A DNA stretch of 64,000 nucleotides, from contig NZ_NISJ01000001.1 in the NCBI RefSeq assembly GCF_002205635.1, forward strand, positions 744,001 through 808,000, in the 5' to 3' direction. The stretch comes from Sphingopyxis witflariensis (GTDB lineage: Bacteria; Pseudomonadota; Alphaproteobacteria; Sphingomonadales; Sphingomonadaceae). The position numbers and the translations under genes are program-made. Below are positions 48,888 through 58,663 of the stretch, piece by piece; position 1 is the stretch's first letter; each line of letters opens with the position of its first letter. The notes below the pieces were generated by a model. It worked only from the letters and a program-made list of their open reading frames with translations. It was not told the DNA's origin and searched no databases.

Positions 48888-49895
48888 TTACGCCGCAGCC
48901 AACAGCGCGTCGCGCTGATCGACCAGCACCGCGAACTCGCGCGGATCGGGCGCCCCGGCGATACGGTCCATCGCCCCCTCGAGCCGCGCCTGCGAAATGG
49001 TACTGATCGGATCGAGCGCATTGGCGATGCCAATCATATCGTCCATCTTCGCCCAGCAATTGAGCGCAATGTCGCATCCCGCCGCGATCGCGTCCGCCGC
49101 GCGCGACGGAACATTGCCCGACAAGGCGTTCATGTCGAGATCGTCGGTCATCAACAGGCCGTGAAAGCCGATGCGCTGGCGGATCACGCTGTCGATGATG
49201 ATCGGCGACAGTGTGGCCGGACGATCGGGATCCCAGACATCGAACACGACATGGCACGTCATCGCCATCGCCGCATCGCGCAGCGCCGCGAACGGCGCGA
49301 GGTCGGTCTGCAGATCATGGTCCGACGCTGCGACGCGCGGCAGTTCCTTGTGCGAATCGAGCAAGGCGCGGCCGTGCCCCGGGATATGCTTGACGATGCC
49401 GATCACCCCGCCCGCCTGCAATCCGCTCAGGATCGCACGTCCCAGCGCCGCGACGCGCATCGGCTCGCTACCGAGTGCGCGATCGCCAATCACGTCACTC
49501 GCGCCGGGCTGGCGCACATCGAGCAACGGCAGGCAATCGACGGTGATGCCGACCTCCGCCAGCATCGCCGCGAGCGCCATTGCGTTGAGCCGCGCCGCCT
49601 CGATCGCGCTGGCGGGCGCGCGCTCATAGAGTTCGTCGAACGCCGAACCGCTGGGAAACAACGGCCATTCGGGCGACTTCATCCGCGCGACGCGTCCACC
49701 CTCCTGGTCGATCAGGATCGGCAGATTGTCGCGCCCGTCGAGGCTGCGCAGATCGTCGGTCAACCGCCGCAATTGCTCGCGATTCTCGATGTTGCGGCCA
49801 AAGATGATATATCCTGCCGGATCGCTGTCGCGAAAGAAGGCGCGCTCGTCATCGGTCAGCGTCAGGCCCGACAGGCCGAAAATGGCGGGTATCAT
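48888..49895 (-). CDS. nagZ: Beta-N-acetylhexosaminidase NagZ
   Basis: This is a 335-residue family 3 glycoside hydrolase that removes N-acetylglucosamine from anhydromuropeptides in cell-wall recycling. The catalytic loop KHIPGHGRALLDSHKELP (His in KHxPGHG) and the nucleophile region LLMTDDLDMNAL are intact. It is cytoplasmic, with no signal peptide. The SPOR gene lies 108 bp upstream on the same strand. Confidence 0.95.
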   Translation of the reverse strand: MIPAIFGLSGLTLTDDERAFFRDSDPAGYIIFGRNIENREQLRRLTDDLRSLDGRDNLPILIDQEGGRVARMKSPEWPLFPSGSAFDELYERAPASAIEAARLNAMALAAMLAEVGITVDCLPLLDVRQPGASDVIGDRALGSEPMRVAALGRAILSGLQAGGVIGIVKHIPGHGRALLDSHKELPRVAASDHDLQTDLAPFAALRDAAMAMTCHVVFDVWDPDRPATLSPIIIDSVIRQRIGFHGLLMTDDLDMNALSGNVPSRAADAIAAGCDIALNCWAKMDDMIGIANALDPISTISQARLEGAMDRIAGAPDPREFAVLVDQRDALLAAA

Positions 49896-50003
49896 CGTGC
49901 ATCAACCTCCATCGGTTGGCACCCCCTCATGCGGCAACCTGAATTGCTAACATGGCACAGCCACAGGAGCGCACCAACGGATTCTGCGGCCAAGCGGGCC
50001 GAT

Positions 50004-50756
50004 TCAGCGAACGACGACGCAATTTTCACCCGCCACGCGCAATTTCCCGCATAAATTCGCTGCGTTGGCCGCCGTGCCGGTAGAAACACGTAGGCGATAC
50101 ACCGTCCCGCTTTCGACCTTTGCTGGCGAAACCGATTTGTTGAGGTCCGCAAGATAAGCAAAACGCTTCGACAAATTGGTCCACGCCTTGGTCGCGGCGC
50201 CTTCGCTGCTGAATGCCCCGAGTTGGATCATCGCCGATCCCGATGCCGCCGGAACAGTCGGCACGACCTTCGGCGCCACCTCGGCGGCCTTGACTGGCGC
50301 CACGGCGGGCTTGTCCTTATTCTTCGCTGCCGCGGCCTTGTCCGCCGCGGCTTTCTTCGCCGCCTTCGCCGCATCCTCGCGTTCCTGCGGGGTCACCGCA
50401 GGTTCTTCGGGCATCCGGGTCGGGTCGACCCTGCCAGCAGGCTCTGCGCCTTCGCTCGCGGCAAAGCTCGAATCGCCTTCGCCCTCGAAAGTCCTGGATG
50501 CATCATGTTTCGGCGCGACCTTATAGTCGCCGGCCTGCGCCACGATCAGTTCACCCTGCCCACGCGCACCGCCATTCTGCATCCACCACAGGCTGCCCAG
50601 CACTGTGCCGATCAGCAACAGGCCGCCGAGCACCAGCACGAGCAGGCGGACGGGCGAAACTTCGCCATCATTTTCATAAGCATCGGCCGCTTCCAGCCAG
50701 GGCAGGCGATCCTCGCCTTCGAGTCCCAGCCCCGCGTCCCCCCTGTCGTCGGCCAT
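50004..50756 (-). CDS. SPOR domain-containing membrane protein
   Basis: This is a 250-residue single-pass protein. A cytoplasmic N-terminus, a membrane helix at about residues 37-57 (VRLLVLVLGGLLLIGTVL), a long Lys/Ala-rich low-complexity periplasmic linker (about 110-165), and a C-terminal SPOR domain (SAMIQLGAFSSEGAATKAW to the end) which binds denuded peptidoglycan at the septum. Likely a division-site protein. It overlaps argS by one base (TGATG). Confidence 0.9.
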   Translation of the reverse strand: MADDRGDAGLGLEGEDRLPWLEAADAYENDGEVSPVRLLVLVLGGLLLIGTVLGSLWWMQNGGARGQGELIVAQAGDYKVAPKHDASRTFEGEGDSSFAASEGAEPAGRVDPTRMPEEPAVTPQEREDAAKAAKKAAADKAAAAKNKDKPAVAPVKAAEVAPKVVPTVPAASGSAMIQLGAFSSEGAATKAWTNLSKRFAYLADLNKSVSPAKVESGTVYRLRVSTGTAANAANLCGKLRVAGENCVVVR

Positions 50757-52489
50757 CAGACCATCTCCTCGAGCGCCTCGACCCCCATCAGGTACAGCCC
50801 GTTGCGGATAACCTGCCCGATTCCATCGGCCAAATAAAGGCGCGTCGCAGTCAATTCAGGATCGTCGGCCAGGATGACGCGCGCTTCGGGGCGGTCATTG
50901 CCCATATTCCACCAGGCGTGGAAGCCGGCGGCGACCTCCGCCAGATAGAAAGCGATCCGGTGCGGCTCACGCGCCGAGGCCGCCGATTCGACGATCCGCG
51001 GGAATTGCGCGAGCAATTTGACGATCGCCAGTTCATGCACGTCAAGCCGCGCGGGCGCCGGTGCAGAGGGCGCAATGCCTGCATCAACCAGCTTGCGCTT
51101 CAGCGACGCGATCCGCGCATGCGCATATTGGACATAGAATACCGGGTTGTCGCGCGACGCCTCGACCACCTTGGCAAAGTCGAAATCCATCTGCGCGTCG
51201 GCCTTGCGGGTCAGCATGGTGAAGCGCACCGCATCCTTGCCGACCTCATCGACGACATCGGCAAGCGTGACGAAATTGCCCGCCCGCTTCGACATTTTGA
51301 ACGGCTCGCCATTTTTGAGCAGGCGGACCATCTGCACCAGCTTGACGTCGAACTTCTTCGTCCCGCCGGTCATCGCCGCGACCGCCGCCTTGATCCGCTT
51401 CACTGTACCGGCATGGTCGGCGCCCCAAATGTCGATCAGTTCGTCGGCATCCTGCGCCTTCTGATAATGATAGGCGAGGTCGGCGCCGAAATAGGTCCAG
51501 CTGCCGTCAGACTTCTTGATCGGCCGGTCCTGATCGTCGCCAAATTGCGTCGAGCGGAACAGCGGCAGCTCGACAGGTTCCCAATCATCGGGCGTCTCGC
51601 CCTTCGGCGCTTCGAGCACCCCGTCATAGACCAGCCCCTGCTCGCGCAGCCATTTTTCGGCCTCGTCGGGCTTGCCCGCGGCTTGCAGCGCGGCCTCAGA
51701 CGAGAAGAGATTGTGATGAATACCCAGTTTGGCGAGGTCAGCACGGATCATGTCCATCATCGCGCTGATCGCCTCCGCGCGGAATAGCCCCAGCCAGTCG
51801 CTGTCGGGCGCGCCTACGAAACGGTCGCCATATTCATTCGCCAGCTTCGCCGCGACCGGCTTCAGATAGTCGCCTGGATACAGCCCCTCGGGGATCGCGC
51901 CGATATCCTCGCCCAGCGCCTCGCGATAGCGCATATGCACCGACCGCGCGAGGACATCGACCTGCGCGCCCGCGTCATTGACATAATATTCGCGGATGAC
52001 GTCGTGCCCGGCATATTCGAGCAGCGTCGCCAGCGCATCGCCGACAACGGCGCCGCGGCAATGGCCCACGTGCATGGGCCCTGTAGGGTTCGCCGAGACA
52101 TATTCGACATTGACGCGCCGTCCCTGCCCCATCGTCGAACGCCCATATTCCAGGGTTTCTGCGTGGATCAGCGCCAGTTCGTCGCGCCAGCTGTCATCGA
52201 TCAGCCGCAGGTTGATGAAACCCGGCCCGGCGACGCTCGCCTCGGTCACTTCGTCCAGCGCGCCCAGTTCGGCGACCAGCAGTTCGGCGAGCGCGCGCGG
52301 GTTCATGCCCGCAGGCTTGGCCAGCACCATCGCGGCGTTGGTTGCGACATCGCCATGTGCAGGATCGCGCGGCGGCTCGACGCTGATCGCGCCGCGATCG
52401 AGCCCGGCAGGCAGGGCATTTTTTACAGTGAGCGCATCGAGTGCGGCGCCGATATGGTCGGAAAAACGGCTGAACAGGGTCACGGGCAA
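50756..52489 (-). CDS. argS: Arginine--tRNA ligase
   Basis: This is a 577-residue class I synthetase. The HIGH motif is HVGH in SANPTGPMHVGHCRGA, and the KMSKS counterpart is FKMSKRAGN. The N-terminal Arg-tRNA-synthetase add-on domain and the C-terminal DALR anticodon-binding domain are complete. First gene of the argS-SPOR-nagZ-scpAB-tatABC run. Confidence 0.97.
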   Translation of the reverse strand: MPVTLFSRFSDHIGAALDALTVKNALPAGLDRGAISVEPPRDPAHGDVATNAAMVLAKPAGMNPRALAELLVAELGALDEVTEASVAGPGFINLRLIDDSWRDELALIHAETLEYGRSTMGQGRRVNVEYVSANPTGPMHVGHCRGAVVGDALATLLEYAGHDVIREYYVNDAGAQVDVLARSVHMRYREALGEDIGAIPEGLYPGDYLKPVAAKLANEYGDRFVGAPDSDWLGLFRAEAISAMMDMIRADLAKLGIHHNLFSSEAALQAAGKPDEAEKWLREQGLVYDGVLEAPKGETPDDWEPVELPLFRSTQFGDDQDRPIKKSDGSWTYFGADLAYHYQKAQDADELIDIWGADHAGTVKRIKAAVAAMTGGTKKFDVKLVQMVRLLKNGEPFKMSKRAGNFVTLADVVDEVGKDAVRFTMLTRKADAQMDFDFAKVVEASRDNPVFYVQYAHARIASLKRKLVDAGIAPSAPAPARLDVHELAIVKLLAQFPRIVESAASAREPHRIAFYLAEVAAGFHAWWNMGNDRPEARVILADDPELTATRLYLADGIGQVIRNGLYLMGVEALEEMV

Positions 52490-52546
52490 AGCCTATCTGG
52501 TATCAAGAGGATGCAGGTGCGCGCCCTACCGCAGCTTGGGCAACGC

Positions 52547-52582
52547 GAAAAGCCCTGCGCCGCCGAAATGGCGCCGCAGGGC
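52547..52582 (-). terminator. Intrinsic terminator behind the lipoprotein gene
   Basis: GCCCTGCG (52552-52559) and CGCAGGGC (52575-52582) pair, extended by inner GC pairs; on the minus strand the stem is followed by TTTTCGCG. It lies about 40 bp past the stop of the lipoprotein gene and before argS. Confidence 0.75.
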
Positions 52583-52623
52583 GAAGCTAGGGCGAACGGC
52601 GCATCGGCGCGCCGCCGCAAAAT

Positions 52624-53295
52624 CTATCGTCGAACGTTATATTCCAGCTGATCCTGCGTCAGTTGAAAGCCGACGAGCAGTTCGAAACTGGCGCGCTGAA
52701 CCGCAACGCGGACCTCGGGAATGCTCAGCGGATCGACCGCAGCATCCTGATCGCCTGCCTTGCGCTTGCGGGTGATGCGCTCCTGAATATCGGCGGGAAG
52801 CGTCGCGGCGGCGCGGTCGACATAGGCCGACGCCTGACCGCGGCCCGTGCCACGCACCTGCCCCTCGGGGAAAGTGACGGTCACATTGCCCAATCGCTTT
52901 GCGACGACGGCGGTGCCGCCCTGAACGACGGTGGAGAAATAGGGTAAGGTCAGCGTGCGCGCCGGACCTGCATCACGCCGTGTGGCGACGATTTCAAAGT
53001 TCGCGATCTGATAGACTTTTTCGCCGGTGTCGTTGCACTGCGGGGTCAGATTGGTGATCGTCGCGACGACGTCGATCGCGCGCGCATCGCGGCTGGTCGC
53101 CGGGTCGAACAAAGTGATGTCGCCGGTGTGCAACGGTACCGCCACCGCAGGGCAAGTATCGCGGACCGAGTTGATCCCTACGCCCGACGACAGGTCAATG
53201 TCGTTGCTCTTTGCGCAGCCAGCCGCCGTCGCCATCGCCGCCGTGCCGCACAGCACAGCCAGAAACTTACGAGGCGAAGACGAAATGGGCATCAT
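52624..53295 (-). CDS. Hypothetical lipoprotein
   Basis: This is a 223-residue product from ATG 53295, with signal peptide and lipobox TAAGC (Cys27) followed by AKSNDIDLSSG. The mature part is mostly beta-strand-like, with two cysteines (DTCPAVAV and TPQCNDTG) that may form a disulfide. No family is recognised. An upstream ATG at 53352 would put charged residues ahead of the signal and is rejected. An intrinsic terminator follows at 52547-52582, so it is a single-gene unit. Confidence 0.75.
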   Translation of the reverse strand: MMPISSSPRKFLAVLCGTAAMATAAGCAKSNDIDLSSGVGINSVRDTCPAVAVPLHTGDITLFDPATSRDARAIDVVATITNLTPQCNDTGEKVYQIANFEIVATRRDAGPARTLTLPYFSTVVQGGTAVVAKRLGNVTVTFPEGQVRGTGRGQASAYVDRAAATLPADIQERITRKRKAGDQDAAVDPLSIPEVRVAVQRASFELLVGFQLTQDQLEYNVRR

Positions 53296-53444
53296 GATGA
53301 ACGGGCTTTCCAAACAGGCGCGATTGCGTCGGGACAGTTGATCCCGCTTCATGCGCGCCGCTTCTTATCGGTGCGATGAACGCGGCGCAACTCGGACGAA
53401 GCCGCTTTACCGCTTATGCCCTGCTGCGCTAGAGCCCCCACAAC

Positions 53445-54431
53445 ATGAATGCACCCCATCCTATGACGCCCATTCCCGGCAATGAAACGGCAGAACTCAA
53501 GGTTTTGGTGGCCGCGCCGCGCGGCTTTTGCGCCGGGGTCGATCGGGCAATCCGTATCGTCGAGCTCGCGCTCGAACGTTTCGGCGCGCCGGTCTATGTC
53601 CGGCATGAAATCGTTCACAATCGCTATGTCGTTGAATCGCTAAAGGCCCAAGGCGCGATTTTCGTCGAATCGCTCGATCAGGTCCCCGACGATATTCCGG
53701 TGGTGTTCAGCGCACATGGCGTGCCCAAAGCGGTGCCGGCGAAGGCCGAAACGCGCGGACTCGACTTTATCGACGCCACCTGCCCGCTGGTATCGAAGGT
53801 CCACCGGATGGCCGAACGCCATTATGATGCCGGGCGACACATCATCTTCATCGGTCATGCCGGCCATCCCGAAGTCATCGGCACGTTAGGCCAATTGCCC
53901 GACGGCGCGATGACGCTGGTCGAATCGGTCGACGATGTTGCCGCGCTCTCGCCCGCCAATGCCGAAAATCTGGCTTTCCTGACCCAGACCACGCTGTCGG
54001 TCGATGATACACGCGACATCGTCACGGCGCTCCGCCATCGTTTCCCCAGCATCGCCGGACCGCGCAGCGAGGATATTTGCTATGCGACCTCGAACCGTCA
54101 GGACGCGGTGAAGGCGATCGCGACCCAATGCGACCGCGTGATTGTAATCGGCGCGCCCAATAGTTCGAACAGCCTGCGGTTGGTTGAGGTCGCCGAACGA
54201 CTCGGCATTCCCGCGCATCTGGTCCAGCGCGGAACCGATATCGATCCCAACTGGTTGCACGGTATCACGACGCTGGGCATCACCGCAGGCGCGAGCGCGC
54301 CCGAAACGCTCGTCCGTGAAGTGATCGACGCCGTGGCGGCTTGTCGGCCGATCGTCGAGAATGTCGTCGTGACCGCCGAAGAGAATATGGTGTTCAAACT
54401 GCCCCGCGGGCTCGAACCGGAAACGGAATAG
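53445..54431 (+). CDS. ispH: 4-hydroxy-3-methylbut-2-enyl diphosphate reductase
   Basis: This is a 328-residue [4Fe-4S] enzyme, the last step of the MEP isoprenoid pathway (LytB). The three cluster cysteines are Cys29 ([11 protein letters not shown]), Cys113 ([11 protein letters not shown]) and Cys212 ([10 protein letters not shown]). Substrate-binding [25 protein letters not shown] and [10 protein letters not shown] are intact. ATG 53445 or the in-frame ATG 53463 could be the start. Confidence 0.96.
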   Translation: MNAPHPMTPIPGNETAELKVLVAAPRGFCAGVDRAIRIVELALERFGAPVYVRHEIVHNRYVVESLKAQGAIFVESLDQVPDDIPVVFSAHGVPKAVPAKAETRGLDFIDATCPLVSKVHRMAERHYDAGRHIIFIGHAGHPEVIGTLGQLPDGAMTLVESVDDVAALSPANAENLAFLTQTTLSVDDTRDIVTALRHRFPSIAGPRSEDICYATSNRQDAVKAIATQCDRVIVIGAPNSSNSLRLVEVAERLGIPAHLVQRGTDIDPNWLHGITTLGITAGASAPETLVREVIDAVAACRPIVENVVVTAEENMVFKLPRGLEPETE

Positions 54432-54441
54432 GACCCCTATC

Positions 54442-55404
54442 ATGGCCGTTTACACCGCCGTCGATCCCGACGACCTCGCCGCGCTCGTCGCCCGCTATGA
54501 CATGGGCACCGTCCTGTCGTGCAAGGGCATTGCCGAAGGGGTCGAGAACAGCAATTTCCTGCTCGAAACCACGGCCGGCCGCTTCATTCTGACCCTCTAT
54601 GAAAAGCGCGTGCAAGAGGACGACCTGCCCTTTTTCGTCGACCTGCTCGCCCATCTCGCGGCCAGCGACTGCCCGGTCCCCGCAATGATCCGCGATCGCG
54701 ACGGGATCGCGATCCAGAAAATTTCGGGCCGTGCGGCGTGCATCATCCAGTTTCTCTCGGGCATTTCGCTAACCCATCCGACCGTCGGTCAGTCCGAAGC
54801 GACGGGCGCCGCGCTCGGCACCATGCACCGCGCGCTCGAAAATTATAACGGCGCACGCGAAAACAGCATGGGCCACCCTTATTGGCTCAGTGTCGCCCAG
54901 GCGACGGGCGACCTCGACGCGGTGATGCCGGGCCTGCAAGCGATCGTTGATGATGAGTTGAACTATCTCGGCGCCCATTGGCCCACCGATCTGCCGGCGC
55001 ATGTCATCCACGCCGACCTGTTTCCCGACAATGTGCTGATGCTCGGCGACGAGGTTACCGGCCTGATCGACTTCTACTTCGCAGCGACGGATTTCCGTGC
55101 CTATGACGTCGCGATCACGCACGCCGCCTGGACCTTTTCGGACGATGGCAGCACCTGCAACGCCGACCTCGCCCGGGCACTGATGCGCGGCTACGCCCGC
55201 GAAATCTCGCTGTCCGTCGCCGAAATCGCCGCCCTGCCCCTGCTCGCGCGCGGCGCATCGCTGCGCTTCCTGCTGACCCGCGCGCACGACTGGGTCCACA
55301 CACCCGCCGACGCACTCGTCACGCGCAAGGACCCGCTGCCGTTCCTCAACCGCCTGCGCCGTTATAAGGGGGCCGACGCCGCCAGCCTGTTCGCCATCGC
55401 ATGA
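54442..55404 (+). CDS. thrB: Homoserine kinase (choline-kinase-like type)
   Basis: This is a 320-residue enzyme of the APH/ChoK fold, the homoserine kinase form used by alphaproteobacteria, not the GHMP type. Recognised by [24 protein letters not shown] (two halves of the nucleotide loop, about residues 33-56), the catalytic [12 protein letters not shown], and [11 protein letters not shown]. It phosphorylates homoserine for threonine synthesis. ATGA overlap with rnhA. Confidence 0.94.
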   Translation: MAVYTAVDPDDLAALVARYDMGTVLSCKGIAEGVENSNFLLETTAGRFILTLYEKRVQEDDLPFFVDLLAHLAASDCPVPAMIRDRDGIAIQKISGRAACIIQFLSGISLTHPTVGQSEATGAALGTMHRALENYNGARENSMGHPYWLSVAQATGDLDAVMPGLQAIVDDELNYLGAHWPTDLPAHVIHADLFPDNVLMLGDEVTGLIDFYFAATDFRAYDVAITHAAWTFSDDGSTCNADLARALMRGYAREISLSVAEIAALPLLARGASLRFLLTRAHDWVHTPADALVTRKDPLPFLNRLRRYKGADAASLFAIA

Positions 55405-55868
55405 CCGAGGGCGAAGCAAAGACCGTGATCGTCGCGACCGACGGCGCGTGCAAGGGCAATCCCGGCCCCGGCGGCTGGGGCGCGGTGCTGCGCTGGGGCG
55501 ATGTCGTGAAGAAGCTATCCGGCGGCGAACCCGACACGACGAACAACCGTATGGAGTTGATGGCAGCGATCGAGGCGCTGGCGGCGCTCAAACGCGGCTG
55601 CAATGTCGAGCTATCGACCGACAGCGTCTATGTTCGCGATGGCATCACCAAATGGGTGTTCGGCTGGCAGAAAAATGGCTGGAAAACCGCAGCCAAAAAG
55701 CCTGTCGCCAACGCCGATCTGTGGCAACGGCTCGTGACCGAAGCAAAGCGGCACAAGATCGAATGGCTGTGGGTCAAGGGCCACGCCGGCCACGGCGACA
55801 ATGAAATCGCCGACCAGCTGGCGAGCGACGCCGCAATCGAAGTGATGCGCGCCATGCGGAAGCGTTAA
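55401..55868 (+). CDS. rnhA: Ribonuclease HI
   Basis: This is a 155-residue RNase H with the full DEDD site: Asp14 ([10 protein letters not shown]), Glu52 ([10 protein letters not shown]), Asp74 ([11 protein letters not shown]) and Asp138 (NEIADQLA), plus His128 in VKGHAGH. Removes RNA from RNA-DNA hybrids. Coupled to thrB by overlap and convergent with the oxidoreductase gene 6 bp later. Confidence 0.97.
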   Translation: MTEGEAKTVIVATDGACKGNPGPGGWGAVLRWGDVVKKLSGGEPDTTNNRMELMAAIEALAALKRGCNVELSTDSVYVRDGITKWVFGWQKNGWKTAAKKPVANADLWQRLVTEAKRHKIEWLWVKGHAGHGDNEIADQLASDAAIEVMRAMRKR

Positions 55869-55874
55869 ACGGCC

Positions 55875-57005
55875 TCAGCCAAAACGCAACGGCGCGTAAG
55901 GCGCCGTATCGACCTCGCCAATGGCGCCTTTCGGCGTCGGGGCACCCAGTTCGGCGGCGAGCAGTGCCGCGATCGCCGGCGCGGTCTGGATACCAAAGCC
56001 GCCCTGCCCCGCGCACCAGACGAAACCGGGCACCAGCGGATCTAGGCCGAAAACCGGCGCGCGATCGGGCGCAAAGCTGCGCAGGCCCGCCCATTTTCGC
56101 TCGACCGCGGCGATCGGCCAGTCGACCACCGCCTGCAAGCGGTCAATCGCCAGCGCGACATCCATCTCTTCGGGCGCCGCATCGCAGGGATCGGACGGGG
56201 TTTCGTCGTGCGGGGTCAGCCAGATGCGCCCCTCGCTTGCGCCCTTGAAGTAGAATTGCCCGCCGACATGGACGACCAGCGGCAGTTCCGCGGGCACGGG
56301 CACGCCAAGGCGCAGTTGCAACACGGTCCGGCGATAGGGCTGGATGCCCAGCGGCGCGGCGCCGCACACCGCCGCCACGCCATCGGCCCATGCCCCCGCC
56401 GCGTTGACGATCAGCGACGCGCGGATCGTTTCGCCGCCAGCCACGACCTCCCAGCCATCGCCCACTCGCCGCGCGCCCTTCAGCGGCGCGCGCGTCACCA
56501 GCACTGCGCCGCCACGCTTCGCCGCACGCAAATAGGCGGCGTGAAGGCGGCCGACATCGATGTCGCTGCACGCGGGCTCATAAGCGGCCTCGCTCCAGTC
56601 GGGACGGACGCCGGGGATCAAGCGTGCAATTTCGGCCCGCGCCATCCGCGTCACATCGACACCTTTCGCAGCAAATTCGGTGCAAAAGGCGTCGACGGCC
56701 ACCGCCTCTTCGTGGCGTCCGATCGTCAGCGCGGTGCGCGGAAACAAAAAGCCGCGGCTGGAAAATTCGGCCGGCGGATCGGATAGCATCGCAAAGGACG
56801 CGGCCGACAGCGGCTGAACCTGCGCCCCGCCATAGCTTTCGTGCCAGAATGCCGCCGATCGCCCGGTCGCATGATAGCCGGGCATGTCCTCGGCTTCGAT
56901 CAACATCACGCGGCGGTGAGGCGCCAGCGCAGCGGCCAGGCTGGCACCGGCGATCCCGGCGCCGACAATCAGAACATCGGTTGCGGAGGGAGCGGCAGCG
57001 GTCAT
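55875..57005 (-). CDS. FAD-dependent oxidoreductase, DAO family
   Basis: This is a 376-residue glycine/D-amino-acid-oxidase-like flavoprotein. The start is ATG 57005; an ATG 12 bp upstream is possible. The FAD motif VLIVGAGIAGASLAAAL is followed by MLIEAEDMPGYHATGRSAAFW. NAAGAWADGVA marks the second FAD segment, and the C-terminal WCAGQGGFGIQTAPAIAALLA is typical. Substrate unknown; no transporter or dehydrogenase partner is adjacent. Confidence 0.88.
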   Translation of the reverse strand: MTAAAPSATDVLIVGAGIAGASLAAALAPHRRVMLIEAEDMPGYHATGRSAAFWHESYGGAQVQPLSAASFAMLSDPPAEFSSRGFLFPRTALTIGRHEEAVAVDAFCTEFAAKGVDVTRMARAEIARLIPGVRPDWSEAAYEPACSDIDVGRLHAAYLRAAKRGGAVLVTRAPLKGARRVGDGWEVVAGGETIRASLIVNAAGAWADGVAAVCGAAPLGIQPYRRTVLQLRLGVPVPAELPLVVHVGGQFYFKGASEGRIWLTPHDETPSDPCDAAPEEMDVALAIDRLQAVVDWPIAAVERKWAGLRSFAPDRAPVFGLDPLVPGFVWCAGQGGFGIQTAPAIAALLAAELGAPTPKGAIGEVDTAPYAPLRFG

Positions 57006-57100
57006 GCCCCGCCGCATATCGGCTGGCGACAGGAATGCAAGCCGCCGGGCCAGCGAACATGGTTACTCTTTGGTAAGCCATGCTGGCTAGAGCTGTGCCA

Positions 57101-57589
57101 ATGGACAAAGGCTCGATCACGTTGTGCCTCGTGGCATTGCTCGCAATATTGATGGTCGTCGCGGCGATCAGTGACCTTCGCTCGCGCACCATCTCGAACC
57201 GCCTTAATTCGGCAATTGCGCTGTTCGCCATTCCTTTCTGGCTGGCGAGCGGGCTCGCGCCATGGCCCGACGTTCCGATCCAGTTCGGCGCTGCGCTGGC
57301 CGTCTTCCTCGTCTTTGTCGGCATGTTCGCCGTCGGCGCGATGGGGGGCGGTGACGTGAAGATGATCGGCGCGGTGATGCTGTGGATTCCGCTGCCGCTG
57401 TTCATGCCGACCTTGACCGTCATGGCGGTCGCGGGCGGCATCCTGTCGGCGGTCATGCTTGTACGCATCAAAATGCGCCCGTCCGACAAGCCGGTCGAGG
57501 TTCCCTATGGAGTCGCGATCGCCGCTGCGGGGCTTTGGGCACTTCACCAACAATATTTTAACCAGTTTCAGGCTATCGGTTCGAACTGA
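57101..57589 (+). CDS. cpaA: Prepilin peptidase of the Tad/Cpa pilus (CpaA/TadV)
   Basis: This is a 162-residue inner-membrane aspartic peptidase that cleaves Flp prepilins. The two catalytic aspartates are Asp25 (ISDLRSRTISNRL) and Asp85 (MGGGDVKMIGA, GxGD motif). About five hydrophobic helices. ATG 57101 is chosen; ATG 57080 is possible. First gene of the Tad run. No small Flp pilin gene lies between it and cpaB. Confidence 0.92.
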   Translation: MDKGSITLCLVALLAILMVVAAISDLRSRTISNRLNSAIALFAIPFWLASGLAPWPDVPIQFGAALAVFLVFVGMFAVGAMGGGDVKMIGAVMLWIPLPLFMPTLTVMAVAGGILSAVMLVRIKMRPSDKPVEVPYGVAIAAAGLWALHQQYFNQFQAIGSN

Positions 57590-57636
57590 GGGCAAGCACC
57601 GCCGTTTCCGGTTGGTGCAGGAGGCGAAAAATCGTC

Positions 57637-58662
57637 ATGGATACGCGAAAGATTATGCTGATCGTCGGCGCGCTGGTGATTGCCATCGGCGCTGCATTTG
57701 GGGTCAACCAGATAATGCGTGGGGCATCGACACCGGAGGCTCGCGCCGCGGCCGCTCCCGACATCACTGGTCCGCTGATCCTCGTTGCGACACGGCCGCT
57801 GCCGGTCGGCACGATCATCGGCCCCGACAGCTTCCGCTATCAACCCTGGCCCAAGGAACTGGTCGAGAACGCCTACTTCCTGAAAGACAAATCCGACGCC
57901 CAGACCCTGGTCGGGACCGTCGTGCGCCATCCGATCACCGCTGGCCAGCCGCTGACACAAGGCGCGCTCGTCCATCCCAATGATCGCGGCTTCCTCGCTG
58001 CGGCGCTCGGCGCCGGCATGCGCGCCGTGACCGTCAAGGTTTCGCAGGAGCAAGGCGTCGCGGGCTTCGTCTTTCCTGGCGACCGGGTTGACGTGGTGCT
58101 GTCGCAGACAATCGAGGTCAAGGAAGGTAGCGCCTATCCCGACGACCAACTCTTCACCGCCGAAACGATTGTGCGCAACGTTCGCGTGCTCGCCACCGAC
58201 CAGCGTTTCAATGCCGAGGATGAAACCGGCAAGACCCCGGTGAACACCTTCAGCTCGGTCACCCTAGAAGCAACTCCCGAGATCGCCGAGCGGATCGCGG
58301 TCGGCCAGAATATGGGCAAATTGTCGCTTGCGCTGCGACCGCTGGCCGAAAGCACCGGCGACCTCGACGCCGCGATCGCTTCGGGTGACGTGAACGTACC
58401 CGCAAAGGGCGGCACCGCTGCCGAAAAGAAAATGCTGGCCCAAGTGGCCGACCGACCGACCGCTGGCCGTTCGTCGGCGACCACTGGCGGCGATGTGTCA
58501 CGCTTCTGGGTACCGATCAGCGGCCGGGGACCGCTTACCCGGCCAGTGCTGGTGCAACAGCCGGCGAGTAGCGGAAGCGCCGCGCCGGTCGTCCGCAGCG
58601 GACCAGTCGTCCGCGTGACTCGCGGCGAAAAGGTGACCGAAGTTCCGGTGGGGGGCAAGTAA
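57637..58662 (+). CDS. cpaB: Flp pilus assembly protein CpaB/RcpC
   Basis: This is a 341-residue periplasmic protein with an N-terminal anchor (IMLIVGALVIAIGAAFG). A SAF domain follows (VATRPLPVGTIIGPDSF, then GTVVRHPITAGQPLT), and a RcpC-type region with VFPGDRVDVVLSQ. It works with the secretin CpaC. One base separates its stop region from the cpaC start. Confidence 0.93.
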   Translation: MDTRKIMLIVGALVIAIGAAFGVNQIMRGASTPEARAAAAPDITGPLILVATRPLPVGTIIGPDSFRYQPWPKELVENAYFLKDKSDAQTLVGTVVRHPITAGQPLTQGALVHPNDRGFLAAALGAGMRAVTVKVSQEQGVAGFVFPGDRVDVVLSQTIEVKEGSAYPDDQLFTAETIVRNVRVLATDQRFNAEDETGKTPVNTFSSVTLEATPEIAERIAVGQNMGKLSLALRPLAESTGDLDAAIASGDVNVPAKGGTAAEKKMLAQVADRPTAGRSSATTGGDVSRFWVPISGRGPLTRPVLVQQPASSGSAAPVVRSGPVVRVTRGEKVTEVPVGGK

Positions 58663-58663
58663 G